A DNA stretch of 64,000 bases from Symsagittifera roscoffensis. Its lineage: Eukaryota; Xenacoelomorpha; Acoela; Convolutidae. The DNA lies in contig NC_087068.1 of NCBI RefSeq assembly GCF_963678635.1, positions 5,229,079 to 5,293,078 on the forward strand. Reading direction: 5' to 3'. A program made the position numbers and the translations under genes. Numbering within the stretch: the first letter of the stretch is position 1; the number at the start of each line of letters is the position of its first letter. Shown here in pieces: positions 25,001 through 39,100 of this stretch. The notes beneath the pieces are model-generated. The model saw nothing but the letters and a program-made list of their open reading frames with translations. It was not told where the DNA came from and did not search any database.

Positions 25001-28000
25001 TGAGAATTGATTTTTTAAGATCACACTTCCATCCAAAAATGTCTCAAAACGTCGAAATTGGTGGAAATGGGTTTCCGATACGGTCAAAATGAAAATTCAA
25101 GTTGTAATCTTTAAATCTTTTTTCATTGCGCTTACATTGCTTCCCTGCGCTTTCATTCGGCACAAAAAACAGAGTAAATTAGTTTTGCGGCAAGCTGGTT
25201 TTATCAATTTAATATAGGTTTTTTATAACTTAGAGTTCAATTCAATTTCATTTGCTTCATGGAATGCAACTCGCACTCTCGAACTGCAGATAGCAGAAAC
25301 ACATCCTCTAAATTATTTTAGAAATTTTGATTATTCATGTTTTTTGAGTTGTTTCTTAGCTTTTTTCTTCATGAATACTACTTAATAATCCAACTACGCC
25401 ACGAAGCGAGCAGAAGGAACTATGACATAGGGTGGTTTAGTTTTCAGCGCAATTTCAAACATCCAAAAAAAAAAACGTCGAGTGTCGAACAGCGCGTCAA
25501 TTTCAGGCCTCCAGTTGTTTTTCTGGTTCCAGTTTTTTTAAAAAAACATTGACTATATCTAAAAAAAACAGACTTGAAGAAACAACTTGAAAAAACATTG
25601 AGTGACTTTAGGAATTTAGACTTGAAAATTTTTATTTTTTTTGAGAATCAGAAAATTTGAAAACACTAACTTGAGTAATGTAATTTTTATTTCCAAAGAA
25701 AATTATGAATAAAAAAATAGCTCTTAATTTTCCTAAATATTAGAAAAATTCCAATTATTCTAGTTTCCGAGTTTTTATTCTTAGAGCATAGTGGTCGCAA
25801 AAAAATTTTTTTTGTTTTTTTTTTCTGAATTTTTTGTTACTTTTAGCATTTTTGCAGCATCCTTTCTCATATTGCAATTGAGTTGTCTCATTTGCTGGGC
25901 AAAAAATACTTTCAAGATAAATTAAGTTTGTTCTATGATAGATTTCTTTTCAATTTTTTGGGAGCTTAATAATTTATTACAATATTTTTCCCGTTCAACG
26001 AGCGTCTAATCTAGAATTGTCAGCTTAGTTACAGCTTCATCCTTTTCGATGCTCTTTTTACAATGGATCCATCTCAACATGAGAAGAGTATAAGGCAAGT
26101 CGTGATTTGACATGCTGAGAGATCTATTATGTTCGGCTCAAGCTCTGATTTCCAAATCGAAGATGCCCCACTCGATTAATATTTTACTTTACGACTGTCA
26201 AGTATTGCCGCCAAGAGAGCCGCTGAAAAGTACTTTTTTGTGTCATTATAACTGGAATTCGCGTTAAAGCACCGAAAAAGGACCCTTTGATATATTTCAG
26301 TTGCCAATAGTGAGGGGGCACTGGCTGCCAATTTTATCCGAAGAGTCCCCTTTTTCTACAATTTTAGAGTTTGCTGTGCACATTGGCGCTCAAGATGAAT
26401 TGAGAAAATTTTTGTAAAGTATTGATGTCGTAAAAACCAAGAACTGATGTCTTAACAGTTTACCAGAGGAAGAGTCTTTGAATAAAAAATCGGCCACCAA
26501 AATTTAAAAAATTTCTTTATTAAACTTTTTTCAAGAAGGAGAAACACCAAAAAATTGATTTTGTTTTTGCTTTAACGCCAAAAAATGCCGAAAGACATCA
26601 TTTTTGAAAAATTTGTTCGCCTAAAATTTTTCTCTTGTTATGGCACAAAGTACAATTTTTCAAAAGCTTAGAAAGGAGCTCGAAAAAATGGTTTGGTTTT
26701 GAAATAAGTTTAAAAAATGTGTTCGAAGTATAAGAAAGAGCAAGCTAGCTACCCTTTGAATTGGAATCTGCAACCTTCAGTTCACGTCAGTTCAAATTAG
26801 AAAAAAAAATGAGCAGGAACACTTCGCCGCGTTTTAAGCGCGCTTTTAGCAAACAGAAAACGTTTTTCGCCTGTATTATCTAAAAATGGCCAAATTGGCA
26901 GTTATCAGTCACTTTTGATTTCAGAAGTTCAGTTTCAATTTTTGAGAAATGAGTTTTTTAAAGACGTCATGAACGATTCCATACAAAAAGGTCTAAAAAC
27001 GTCGAAATTGATTCAAATTGGTTTCCGATACGGTCAAAATGCAACATCCACATTGTAATCCTTAAATCGTTTTTCATTGCGCTCACATTGCTTCACTGCG
27101 CTTTCATTCGGCACGAAAAAAAAAAACGGAGTAAATTAGTTTTGCTGCAAGATGGTTTCATCAATTTGATATAGAGTTTTTATAAATTAGAATTCAATTC
27201 ATTTTCATTTGCTTCCTGGAATGCAACTCACGCTCTCGAACTGCAGATTCTAAAAACATACTCAAAAGTAGTTTAGAAGTTTTGAATATCCATGAATTTT
27301 CAGTTGTTTTTATAATTTTTTTCTTCTTCATAAGTGCGAGTTGTTGTTCCGACTACGCCAAGAAGCGAGCAGAAGGAACTATGACAAAGAGTGGTTAAGT
27401 TTTCAGCTCATTTCCAAGCATCCCAAAAAAACGTTGAGTATCAAAAAAAGTATTGTCTTAAGACCCTCAGTTGTTATTCTTTTTCCAACTTAAAGAAACA
27501 TTGAGTGACTTTAAGAAATTAGACTTAAAAATTTTTTATTTTTTTTTGAGATTCAGAAAACTTAAAAACACTAACTTGAGTAAGGCAAAAATTAGTTCCA
27601 AAGCAAATTTTAAATAATTATAGCTCTGAATATTCCTAAAAAGTCGAAAAATTCCAATTATTCTAGTTTTTGCGATTATTTTATACATTTCAAACTTCCT
27701 TTGCTATAAAACCAATCAGCCTGAGTTTCTGAGTTTTTATTATTAGATCATAGTGGTCGCAAAATTCTTATTTTTGTTTTTTTTCTGAATTTTTTGTTAC
27801 TTTTAGCACTTTTGCAGCATCCTTTCTCATATTGTAGTTCAGTTGCCTCATTTGCAGGGCAAAAAAACTATCAAGATAAATTATGTTCGTTCTATGATAG
27901 ATTTCTTTTCAATTTTTCGAGAGCTTATTAAGTTATTACAATATTTTTCCCTGAATAGTTTTGATTCTTAGATCATAGTGGTCGCAAAATTCTTTTTTTT

Positions 28001-28555
28001 GTTTTTTCTAAAACTTTTGTTACTTCTAGCACTTTTGCAGCATCCTTTTTCATTTTGCAGTTGAGTTGTTTCATGTGCAGGGCAAAAAAAAACACTTTTT
28101 AAGATAATTTATGTTCGTTCTATGATAGATTTCTTTTCAAAGTTTTGAGAGCTTTTTAGGGTATTACAACATTTTTCCCGTTCAACGAGCGTCTACTCTA
28201 GAATTGTCAACTTAGTTACAGCTTCATCATTTTTGATGCTATTTTTACAACGGATCCTTTTCAACATGAGAAGAGTTTGAGGCAAGTCGTGATTTGACAT
28301 GTTGAGGGATCTATTATGTTCGGCTCAAGCTCTGATTTCCAAATCGAAGATGCCCCACTCTATTAATATTTTACTTTACGGCTGTCAAATTTTGCCGCCA
28401 GGGGTGCCGTTGAAAAGTATTGGTATTCTGTCATTACAACTGGAAGTCGCATTAAAGCACCAAAAAAGACCCTTTCATATTTTTCAGTTGCCAATGGTGA
28501 CGGGGTACTGATTTGAGCAGGAAAATCCACAGAAAACTTCAGGTCTTGAGAAAAA

Positions 28556-28790
28556 ATGGGTGTCCACAATCCACACTCCAATGGATGTCCACAATCCACA
28601 CTCCAAATGGATGTCCACAATATGGATGTCCAAACAAAAATGGATGTCCACAATGGATGTCCACAGTCCACACTCCAAATGGATGTCCACAATCCACACT
28701 CCAAATGGATGTCCAAAATATGGATGTCCACAATCCACACTCCAAATTGATGTCCACAATCCACACTCCAAATGGATGTTCACTAGTATT
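28556..28790. repeat. Minisatellite, ~26-bp unit
   Basis: Tandem copies of tggatgtccacaatccacac(tccaaa), some shortened to tggatgtccacaatatgg. It is open in several frames on both strands only because the repeat lacks stops. It interrupts a macrosatellite unit. Confidence 0.9.
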
Positions 28791-28914
28791 TTTCTCACCC
28801 GGGGATTTTAGAAGATTGACAACTGAAGTTCTGTTCTTGCCAGGTAAGTGTAGCTCACTCCAATTTTGACAAGGCAATTAAATTTTCGAGACTCATTTGG
28901 CCAAACGTTCGTTT

Positions 28915-29060
28915 TGATATCGTTCCCGGAATATCGTCCTGAATATCCTCTGGAATATCGTCCGGAATACTGTCCTCTGGAATATCGTCCGGAATACTGT
29001 CCTCTGGAATATCGTCCGGAATACTGTCCTCTGGAATATCGTCCGGAATACGGGTCCGGG
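28915..29060. repeat. Minisatellite, 27-bp unit
   Basis: About four to five copies of ctggaatatcgtccggaata(ctgtcct). Being a multiple of three it encodes a perfect 9-residue repeat (IPDDIPEDS on the minus strand), but no flanking coding signal supports translation. A consensus donor-like CAG|GTAAGTGT lies nearby at about 28840-28850 on the plus strand. Confidence 0.85.
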
Positions 29061-32000
29061 TCGGCGGACCAAAATGTGCCGCACTCTCGTATCCTGTAAG
29101 ATCTACAAAAACCTGCTTCAAAATCTGTAAATTATCGGCAACTTAACAGATAATCTGAAGAGTAAGTAATATATGACAACAATGAGTTTAACATTTTCGG
29201 TTAGCATTTTAGCAATACGGTTTCCCAACAATCTCAAAAATCTATAAACATTTTGATGGCAAACTGACCTTAATCGGACAAACCAGTAGTTTTCAAGGCC
29301 TTTTGTCTAAGAAAATCTGATTTTAGCTTTTTCACTTTCGCGCCATAATGACGTCATCAATTTAAGATTTATTTAAGCGCGAACAGCAGATTTTATTGGA
29401 AGAGTCCCTTTTTTCTACAATTTTAAAGTTTGCTGTGCACATTGGCCCTCAAGATGGATTTAGAAAACTTTTCCAAAAAGTGCCCAAAAACATTTCTCTC
29501 AAAATTTTTCTCTTGTTATGGCACAAAGTAGAATTTTTCAAAAGCTTCAAAAGGAGCTCGAAAAATTGATTTGGTTTTGAAATAAGTTTAAAAAATCTGT
29601 TTGAAGTATAACAAAGAGCAAACGAGCTACCTTTTGAAGTTGCATCTGCAACCTGTTGTAATTTAACACCCGTTTTTGTTGATATTAAACCTAATAATTT
29701 GAGTTTTTGAAAATCTGTTCCCCCTCCTCACACAAGATAAGGGACAATGCAACCTTTTTTGCATCTACCAACATATTATCGAGAACAGTTCACATCAGTT
29801 CAAATTAGAATAAAATTTGAGCAGGATCACCTCGCCGCGTTTTAAACGCGCTTTTAGCAAACAAAAAACGTTTTTTGCCTGTTTTATCTAAATATAGTCA
29901 AATTGGCAATTATCAGTCACTTATGACTTCAGAAAATTATTTTCAATTTTTTGAGAAATGAATGTTTTAAGATGTCATAAACGATTCCATACAAAAGATC
30001 TAAAAACATCGAAATTGATTCAAATTGGTTTCCGATACGGTCAAAATGCAACATTCACTTTGTAATCTTTAAACATTTTTTCATTGCGCTTACATTGCTT
30101 CACTACGTTTTAATTTGGCACAAAAAAAAACTGAGTAAATTAGGTTTGCGGCAATATGGTTTTATCAGTTTGATATAGAGTTTTTATAAAATAGAATTCA
30201 ATTCATTTTCATTTGCCTCCTGGAATGCAACTCAAGCTCTCCAACTGCAGATACTAAAAACATACTCAAAAGTAGTTTAGAAGTTTTGAATATCCATGAA
30301 TTTTCAGTTGTTTTTATAATTTTTTTCTTCTTCATAAATGCGAGTTGTTGTTCCGACTACGCCAAGAAGCGAGCAGAAGGAACTATGACAAAGAGTGGTT
30401 AAGTTTTCAGCTCAATTCCAAGCATCCCAAAAAAACGTTGAGTATCAAAAAAGTATCGTCTTAAGACCCTCAGTTGTTATTCTTTTTCCAACTTAAAGAA
30501 ACATTGAGTGACTTTAAGAAATTAGACTTAAAATTTTTTATTTTTTTTTGAGATTCAGAAAACTTAAAAACACTAACTTGAGAAAACTCTATACTCAAAG
30601 TTATTTAAAAAGTTTTAAGTATCCATGAATTTTGAGATGTTTTTATATACTTTTTTTTCATAAAAGCCAATTGTTGTTCCGACTACGCCACGAAGCGAGC
30701 AGAAGAAACTAAAACATAGGTTTGCGGCAAATCTAAAGATTTTCTCTTGTTTTGGCAAAAAGTAAAATTTTTCAAAAGCTTCAAAAGGAGCTCGAAGAAA
30801 TGCAACATTTTTTTGCATTTATCAATTTAATATCGACATCAGTTCACGTCAGTTCAAATTAGCATGATTTTTGAGCGCGATCAATTCGCCTCGTTTTAAA
30901 CGCCCTTTTAGAAAACAGCAAAAGTTTTGCGCCTGTATTATCTAATTATGGCCAAATTGGCAATTATCAGACGCCTATGATTTCAGAAGTGTATTTTCAA
31001 TTTTTGAGAAATGAATTATTTTTAAATGTCATAAACGATTCCATACAAAACGATCTAAAAACTTCGAAATTGATTCAAATTGGTTTCCGATACGGTCAAA
31101 AGGCAACATTCAGGTTGTAACTTTCAAGCCTTTTTTCAATGCGCTTACATTGCTTCACTGCGCTTTCATTCGGCACAAAAAACACAGTAAATAAGTGATT
31201 GCGGCAGGATGGTTTTATCAATTTGATATAGAGTTTTTATAAATTAGAAATCAATTCATTTTTGTTTGCTTCCTGGAATGCAACTCACGCTCTCCAACTG
31301 CAGATACTAAAAACATACTCAAAAGTAGTTTAGAAGTTTTAAATATCCATGAATTTTCAGTTGTTTTTATAATTTTTTTCTTCTTCATAAATGCGAGTTG
31401 TTGTTCCGACTACGCCAAGAAGCGAGTAGAAGGAACTATGACAAAGGGTGGTTTATTTTCCAGCGCACTTTCAACCATCCCAAAAAAACGTCGAGTTTCC
31501 AACAGTGTATCAACTTCAGGCCCTCAGTTGTTTTTCTGGCTCCAGTTTTTTTAAAGAAAACATTGACTGTTTTTAGGAAAACAGACTTGAAAATTTTAAC
31601 GTTTTTTTGAGATTCCGGAAGTTTGAAAACACTTATTTGAATAATGCAAAAAATAGTTCCAAAGCAAATTATAGGTAATAATAGCTCTAAATTTTCCTAA
31701 ATAATTTAAATGATTTAAATAATCTATTCTTGCAGTTTTTTATGCAATTCAACCTTCCTTTGCTGAAAAACAAATCAGCAAAAAAATTCTGAAAAAGTTT
31801 GTTGAGTATCAAACAGTGTATCGTTTTGAGAACCTCAGTTGTTATTCTGGATCGAAATAAAAAAAACCTTGAGTTTCTCTAGGAAATTAGACTTGAAAAT
31901 TCTTACTTTTTTTAAGATTCAAAAAACTTGAAAACACTAACTTGAGTAATGCAAAATTTAGTTCCAAAGCAAATTTTAAATAATTATAGCACTGAATTTT

Positions 32001-33000
32001 GCTAAAAAAACAAAAAATTCCAATAATCTAGTTTTTGCAGTTTTTTATGCAATTCAACCTTCTTTAGTGTTGTTATTCTTTGATCATAATGGTCGCAAAA
32101 ATCTTTTTTGTTGTTGTTTATGATTTTTTTGTTAGTCTTAGCATTTTTGCAGTATCGTTCCTCATACCGCAGTTGAGTTGCCTCATTTGCAGGGCAAAAA
32201 CTTTTCAAGATAAATTATATTCGTTCTATGATAGATTTCTTTTCAATTTTTTGAGATTTTATTAGGTAATTACAACATTTTTCCCGTTCAACGAGCGTCT
32301 ACTCTAGAATTGTCAGCTTAGCTTAGTTACAGCTTCATCTTTTTCGATGCTATTCTTACAATGGATCCTTTTCAAAATGAGAGGAGTTTAAGCCAAGTCG
32401 TGATGTGACATGTTGAGAGATCTATTATGTTCGGCTCAAGCTCTGATTTTCAAATCGAAGATGCCCCACTCGATTAATATTTTACTTTACGACTGTCAAG
32501 TCTTGCCGCCAAGGGAGCCGTTTAAAAGTTTTTTATTGAGTCATTATAACTGGATGTCGCATTAAAGCACCAGAAAAGGCCCCTTTGATATATTTCAGTT
32601 GCCAATAGTGAGGTGGTACTGGTTGCCAACTTCATCTGAAGAGTCCCCTTTTTCTACAATTTTAGAGTTTGCTGAGCACTTTGGCGCTCAAAATGAATTT
32701 AGAAAACTTTTGTATAGTAATGATGTCGAAAAACCAAGAATTGATGTCGTAAAGGTTTACCAGAGGAGGACTCTTTGAAAAAAAAATCGGCCACCAAAGT
32801 TAAAAGAAATTCTTTTTTGAACTTTTTTTAGAGGTAGAAACGCCAAAAAAAATTGAATTTATTTTTGCTTTAACGCTTAAAATTTTCCAAAAAAATGCGC
32901 AAAACATCACTTTTGAAAAATTTGTTCTCCTAAAATTTTTCTCTTGCTTTGACACAAAGTACAATTTTCCAAAAGCTTCAAAAGGAGCTCGAAAAAATGT

Positions 33001-33108
33001 GGGACTAGCCATCCTATCTCAAGATCCATACGAAACTACGATGCTGGCGAAGAGAAGCCTTTATGAGCTCCCTTTGGCATAACCACAAACAACAACAACA
33101 ACAACAAC
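33001..33108 (+). mobile_element. Short retroposon 3' end with (AAC)n tail
   Basis: About 108 bp unrelated to the macrosatellite, of more even base composition, ending in a run of AAC triplets (33086-33107). A unique body plus a microsatellite tail is typical of a SINE or 5'-truncated LINE. It replaces part of the unit between block 3 and block 2. Confidence 0.5.
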
Positions 33109-36100
33109 ATCAGTTCACGTCAGTTCAAATTAAAATGAATTTGGAGCGCGATCATTTCGCCGCGTTTTAAACGCACTTTTAGAAAACAGAAAAAGTTTTG
33201 CACCTGTATGATTTAATTATGGCCACATTGGCAATTATCAGACACCTATGATTTCAGAAGTGTATGTTCAATTTTTTGAGAAATGATTTTTTTTTCTAAA
33301 TGTCATAAGCGATTCCATACAAAACGATCTAAAAACTTCGAAATTGATTCAAATTGGTTTCCGATACGGTCAAAATGCAACTTTCAGGTTGTAACCTGTA
33401 AACTTTTTTTCAATGCGCTTACATTGCTTTACTGCGCTTTCATTCGGCACAAAAAACACAGTAAATAAGTGATTGCGGCAGGATTTTATAAGAGTTTTTA
33501 TAAATTAGAAATGAATTCATTTTCGTTTGCTTGCTGGAATGCAACTCACGCTCTCGAACTGCAGATACTAAAAAACATACTCAAATTTAATTAAAAAGAT
33601 TTAAATATCCATGAATTTTGAGATGTTTTTATATATTTTTTCTTCATAATAGCCAATTGTTGTTCCGACTACACCATGAAGCGAGCAGAAGAAACTATTA
33701 CATAGCGTGGTTTAGTTTTCGGCGCAATTTCAAACATCCCAAAAAAACGTCGAGTGTCGAACAGTGTATCAATTTCAGGCCCTCAGTCGTTTTTCTGGTT
33801 TCAGTTTTCTTAAAAAAACATTGACTGTCTTCAGAAAAATAGACTTGAAAGTTTTAATTTTTTTTCAAAATCACAAAAATGACAAAACTAACTTGGGTAA
33901 TGCAAAACTTAGTTACGAAGCAAAATATAGAAATTTATAGCTCTAAATATTCCTAAATAAATTAAATGTTTTAAATATTCTAATACTTGCAGTTTTTATG
34001 CAATTCAACCTTCCTTTGCTGAAAAACAAATCAGCAAAAAATTTCTGAAAAAGTTTGTTGAGTATCAAACAGTGTATCGTTTTGAGACCCTCAGTTGTTA
34101 TTTTGATTCAAATTTAAAAAAAAACATTGAGTTTCATTAGGAAATTAGACTTGAAAACTTTTACTATTTTTGAGATTCAAAAAATTTAAAAACACTAACT
34201 TGAGTATTGCAAAATTTAGTTCCCAATCAAATTTTAAATAATTATAGCACTGAATATTGCTAAAAAAGCGAAAAATTCCAATTAATCTAATTTTGCAGTT
34301 TTTTTTGCAATTCAACCTTCTTTAGTGCGAAAAATTCCAATTAATCTAGTTTTGCAGTTTTTTTTTGCAGTTCAACCTTCTTTAGTGTTGTTATTCTTTG
34401 ATCATAATGGTCGCAAAAACCTTTTTTGTTGTTGTTTATAAATTCTTTGTTAGTTTTAGCACTTTTGCAGTATCGTTTCTCATGTTGCAGTTGAGTTGCC
34501 TCTTTTGCAGGGCAAAAAATACTTTCAAGATAAATTATGTTCGTTCTATGATACATTTCTTTTCAAATTTTTGAGAGTTTATTAAGTTATTACAACATTT
34601 TTCCCGTTCAACAAGCGTCTACTCTAGAATTGTCAGCTCAGTTACAACTTCATCATTTTTGATGCAATTCTTACAATGGATCCTTTTCAACTTGAGGAGA
34701 GTATAAGGCAAATCGTGATTAATTTGTCATGGTATGTTGGTGATGTATCGCAAGTCTTTTGAAGCTCTGCTTCGTTGTTGTTTAACCTATAACACTCCGC
34801 TACAAAAATTTTTTTTGGACCTCAAAACCAGTAGCCCCCCCTCAAGATCTGATTTCCAAATCGAAGATGCCCCACTCGATTGGTATTTTACTTTACGGTT
34901 GTCTTCAAGTATTGGCGCCAAGGGTGCCGTTCAAAAGTTTTGATACTGTCATTAAAAATGGACGTCGCATAAAAGCACCAAAGAAGGACCCTTTGATATA
35001 ACTCAGTCGCCAAAAGTGAGGGGGTACTGGTTGCCAATTTTATCCGAAGAGTCTTCTTTTTCTACAATTTTAGAGTTTGCTGCGCACATTGGCGCTGAAT
35101 ACGGACTTAGAAAACTTTTGTATAGTCAACCAAGAATTGATGTCGTAAAAATGTACCAGAGGAGGGTTTTTTGAAAAAGAATCGGCCACAAAAATTCACA
35201 TTTTTAGAGGCAAAAGCACCAAACAAAACTGATTTTTTGTTTCTGCTTCAACGCTTAAAGTTTTCCTAGAAGTGCCCAAAAACATAATTTTTTGAAAAAA
35301 ATTTTCTTTTAAATTTTTCTCTAGTTATGGTACAAAATACAATTTTTTACAAGTTTTAGGAGGAGCTCAAAAAATGATTTGGTTTTGAAATAAGTAGAAA
35401 AAAAATGTTCGAAAAGTAAGAAAGAGCAAACCAGCTACCTATTGAACTTGAATCTGCAACCTATTGTAACTTACCACCCGTTTTTGTTGATATCAAACAA
35501 GTTTGAGTTTTTTGAGTTTTTGAAAACTTGTTCCACCCGCACACAATCTGAGGGACAATGCAACCTTTTTTTTCATCTACCAACATATTATCGAGATCAG
35601 TTCACGTCAGTTCAAATTAAAATGAATTTGGAGCGCGATCAATTCGCCGCCTTTTAAACGCGCTTTTAGCAAACAAAAATTGTTTTGCGACTGTATTATC
35701 TGAATATGGCCAAATCGGCAATTATCAGCCATCTATGATTTCAGAACTGTATTTTCAATTTAGAGAATTGATTTTTCAAAGATCACGATTCCATCCAAAA
35801 TAGTCTAAAAACGTCAAAGTTGGTGGAATTTGGTTTCCGATACGGTAAAAATGCAACATTCACGTTGTAATTGTTAAACTTTGTTTCATTGCGCTTACAT
35901 TGCTTCAGTGCGCTTTCATTCGGCACAAAAACCACAGTAAGTTAGTGTTTCCGGCAGATTGGTTTTTAGGAATTTGATATAGGGTTTTTATAACTTAGAA
36001 TTGAATTCAATTTCATTTGCTTCATGGAATGCAACTCACGCTCTCGAACTGCAAATAGCAAAACATATTCACACTTAATTTTGAAATTTTGAATATACAT

Positions 36101-39100
36101 GATCTTTGAGATGTTTTATATAATTTTTTTTTCATAAATGCCAGTTATTAATCCGACTACGCCACGAATTGATCAGAAGTAACTATGACATAGGGTGGTT
36201 TAGTTTTCAGCGCAATTTCAAACATCCCAAACAACGTCCAGTGTCAAACAGTGTATCTTTTTAAGGCCCTCAGTTGTTATTCTGGTTCCAATTTATTTTC
36301 AAAAAAATTAAACATTGACTGTCGCTAGGAAAACAGACTTGAAAGTTTTAATTTATTGAGATTCAGGAAATTTGAAAACACTAACTTCAGTAATGCAAAA
36401 TTTGCTTCCAAAGCAAGTTTTGAATAATTAAAGCTCCTAAATAATCTAAATGTTTTAATTTTTCCAGTTTTTGCAGTTTTTGATGGACTTCAACCTTCTT
36501 TTGCTGAAAAACAAATCAGCTTAAAGTTCTGAAAAAAATTGTTGTTCTGGGTTTTCATTCATAGATCATAGCAGTCGCAGTATTCTGATACTTGTTGTTT
36601 CTGAATTTTTTGACATTTTTAGCACTTTTGCAGCACTGTTTCTCATATTGTAGTTGAATTGCCTCATTTGCAAGGCAAAAACAAAATACTTTTCAAGATA
36701 AATTATGTTCGTTCTATGATAAATTGTTTTTTTTTTCAATTTTTTGAAAGCTAACAATTTTATGAGAACATTTTTCCCGTTGAACGGATGTCTACTCTAG
36801 AATTGTCAGCTCAGTTACAGCTTCATCGTTTTTGGGTGCTAATTTTACGATGAATCTTTCTCAACATGAGAAGAGCTTAAAGCAAATCGTGATTTGACAT
36901 GTTTAGAGATCTATTATGTTCGGCATTTTTCCATCTTTCTTAATTATGTGACTTTTGTCATGTTTTGTCAACTAACTTTTCATGGTATGTTTGTGATGTA
37001 TCGCAAGTATTTTGAAGCTCTGTTTTCTTTTTGTTTAACCTATAAGACCCCGATACAAATATGTAATTGTACATCAAAACCAGTAGCGCCCTCTTTCAAG
37101 CTCTGATTTCTAAATCGAAGATGCCCATCTCGAATACTATTTTACTTTACGATTGTTTGCAAGTATTGGCGACAAAGGTGCCGTTCAAAAATATTGATAT
37201 TGTCCCCTTTTTGGCAGTTTTTTTGTTTGCTGCTCATTGGTGCTCAAGATTGATTTAGAAAACTTTTGTATAGTCAACCAAGAATTCCAAAAATTGATGT
37301 CGTAATAGGAAGACTCTTTGAAAAAAATTGGTCAGCAAAATTGAAAGGATTTTAAAAAAAAATTTTTGGAGGGAGAAGCGCCAAAAAAAATTGATTTTGT
37401 TTTTCTTCAACGCTTAAAGCTTTCCTAAAAGTGCCCAAAAACATCATTTTTGAAAACATGTTTCCCCTGAAATGTTCTCTAGCTATGGCACAAAATAAAC
37501 TTTTTTAATAGGTCGTAAAAGAGATCGAAAAGTTGATTTGGTTTTGAAATAAGTACCAAAAATGTGTTCGAAATATAAGAAAGAGCAAACCAGCTACCTA
37601 CAGAAATTGAATCAGCAATCTATTGTAATTAACCACCCGTTTTTGTTGATAATAAACAAGATTAAGTTTTTGAGTTTTTGAAAATCTTTAACTCCCTCAC
37701 ACAATCTAAGGGACAATGCAACCTTTTTTTTGCATCTACCAATATATTATCAAGATCAGTTCACGTCAGTTCAAACTAGAATGAATTTTGAGCAGGATCA
37801 CCTCGCGCTTTTACGCGCTTTTAGCAAACAGAAAACGTTTTTCGCCTGTGATATCTAAATATGGCCAAATTGGCACTTATCAGTCACTTATGATTTCAGA
37901 AATTTATTTTCAATTTTTTGAGAAATGATTTTTTAAGATGACATAAACGGTTCCATCCAAAACGGTGTAAAAACGTCAAAATTGGTTCAAACTGGTTTCC
38001 GAGACGGTAAAAATGCAACATTTTCGTTGTAATCTTTAAATCTTTTTTCATGGCGCTTACATTGCTTCACCGCGCTTTCTTTCGGCACAAAAACACAGTA
38101 AATTATTTTGCGGCAAGATGGTTTTATCAATTTGATATAGGGTTTTTATAACTTAGAGTTCAATTCATTTTCATTTGCTTCGTGGAATGCAACTCACGCT
38201 CTCGATCTGCAGATACTAATAAGCATACTCAAAATTCATTGAGAAATTTTGAAGATCCATGAACTTTGAGTTGTCTTCATATTTTTTTTCATAAATGCCA
38301 GTTGTAGTTCCGACTACGCCACGAAGCGAGCAGAAGGAACTATGACATAGGGTGGTTTAGTTTTCAGCGCAATTCCAATCATCCCAAAAAAAACGTTGAG
38401 CATCAAACAGTGTATCGTTTTCAGACCCACAGTTGTTGTTCTGGTTCCAATTTTATAAAAAAATATTAAATATTTTTAGTAAATTAGACTTGAAGTTTTT
38501 ATAATTTTTTTTAGATCCAGGAAACTTGAAAACACTGACTTGAGTAATTCAAAATTTAATTCCAAAGCAAATTTTAGATAATTATAGCGCTGAATATTCC
38601 TAAAAAATCGACAAATTTCAATTAATTTAGTTCTTGCAGTTTTTTATGCAATTTAACCTTCCTGTGCTGAAAAACAAATCAGCCAAAACTTTTGAAAAAA
38701 ATTAATGTTCTGAACTTTTATTATTTGATCACAGTGGTCACAAAATTCTTATTTTCGTTGTTTATGATTTTTTTTTTAGTTATAGCACTTTTGCAGCATC
38801 GTTTCTCATATTGCAGTTGAGTTACCTCCTTTGCAGGGCAAAAATTACTTTTCAAGATAAATCATGTTCGTTCTATGATAGATTTTTTATCAAATTTTTG
38901 AGAGCTAATTTTTTTATGACAATACTTTTCCCGTTCAATGAACGTCTTCTCTAGGATTGTCAGTTTAGTTACAGCTTCATCATTTTTGGTGCTATTTTTA
39001 CGATGGATTTTTCTCAATTTGAGAAGAGTATAAGGCAAATCGTGATTTGAAATGTTGAGAGATCTATTATGTTCGGCTTTTTTCCATCTTTTTTAAGTTA

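Noticed and set aside
28484-28877. Long overlapping frames on both strands (up to 133 codons)
   Set aside because: They are translations of a ~26-bp minisatellite without stops in most frames; there is no start context or motif.
28555-29060. CRISPR array
   Set aside because: Units are contiguous tandem copies without unique spacers, in a eukaryotic intron.
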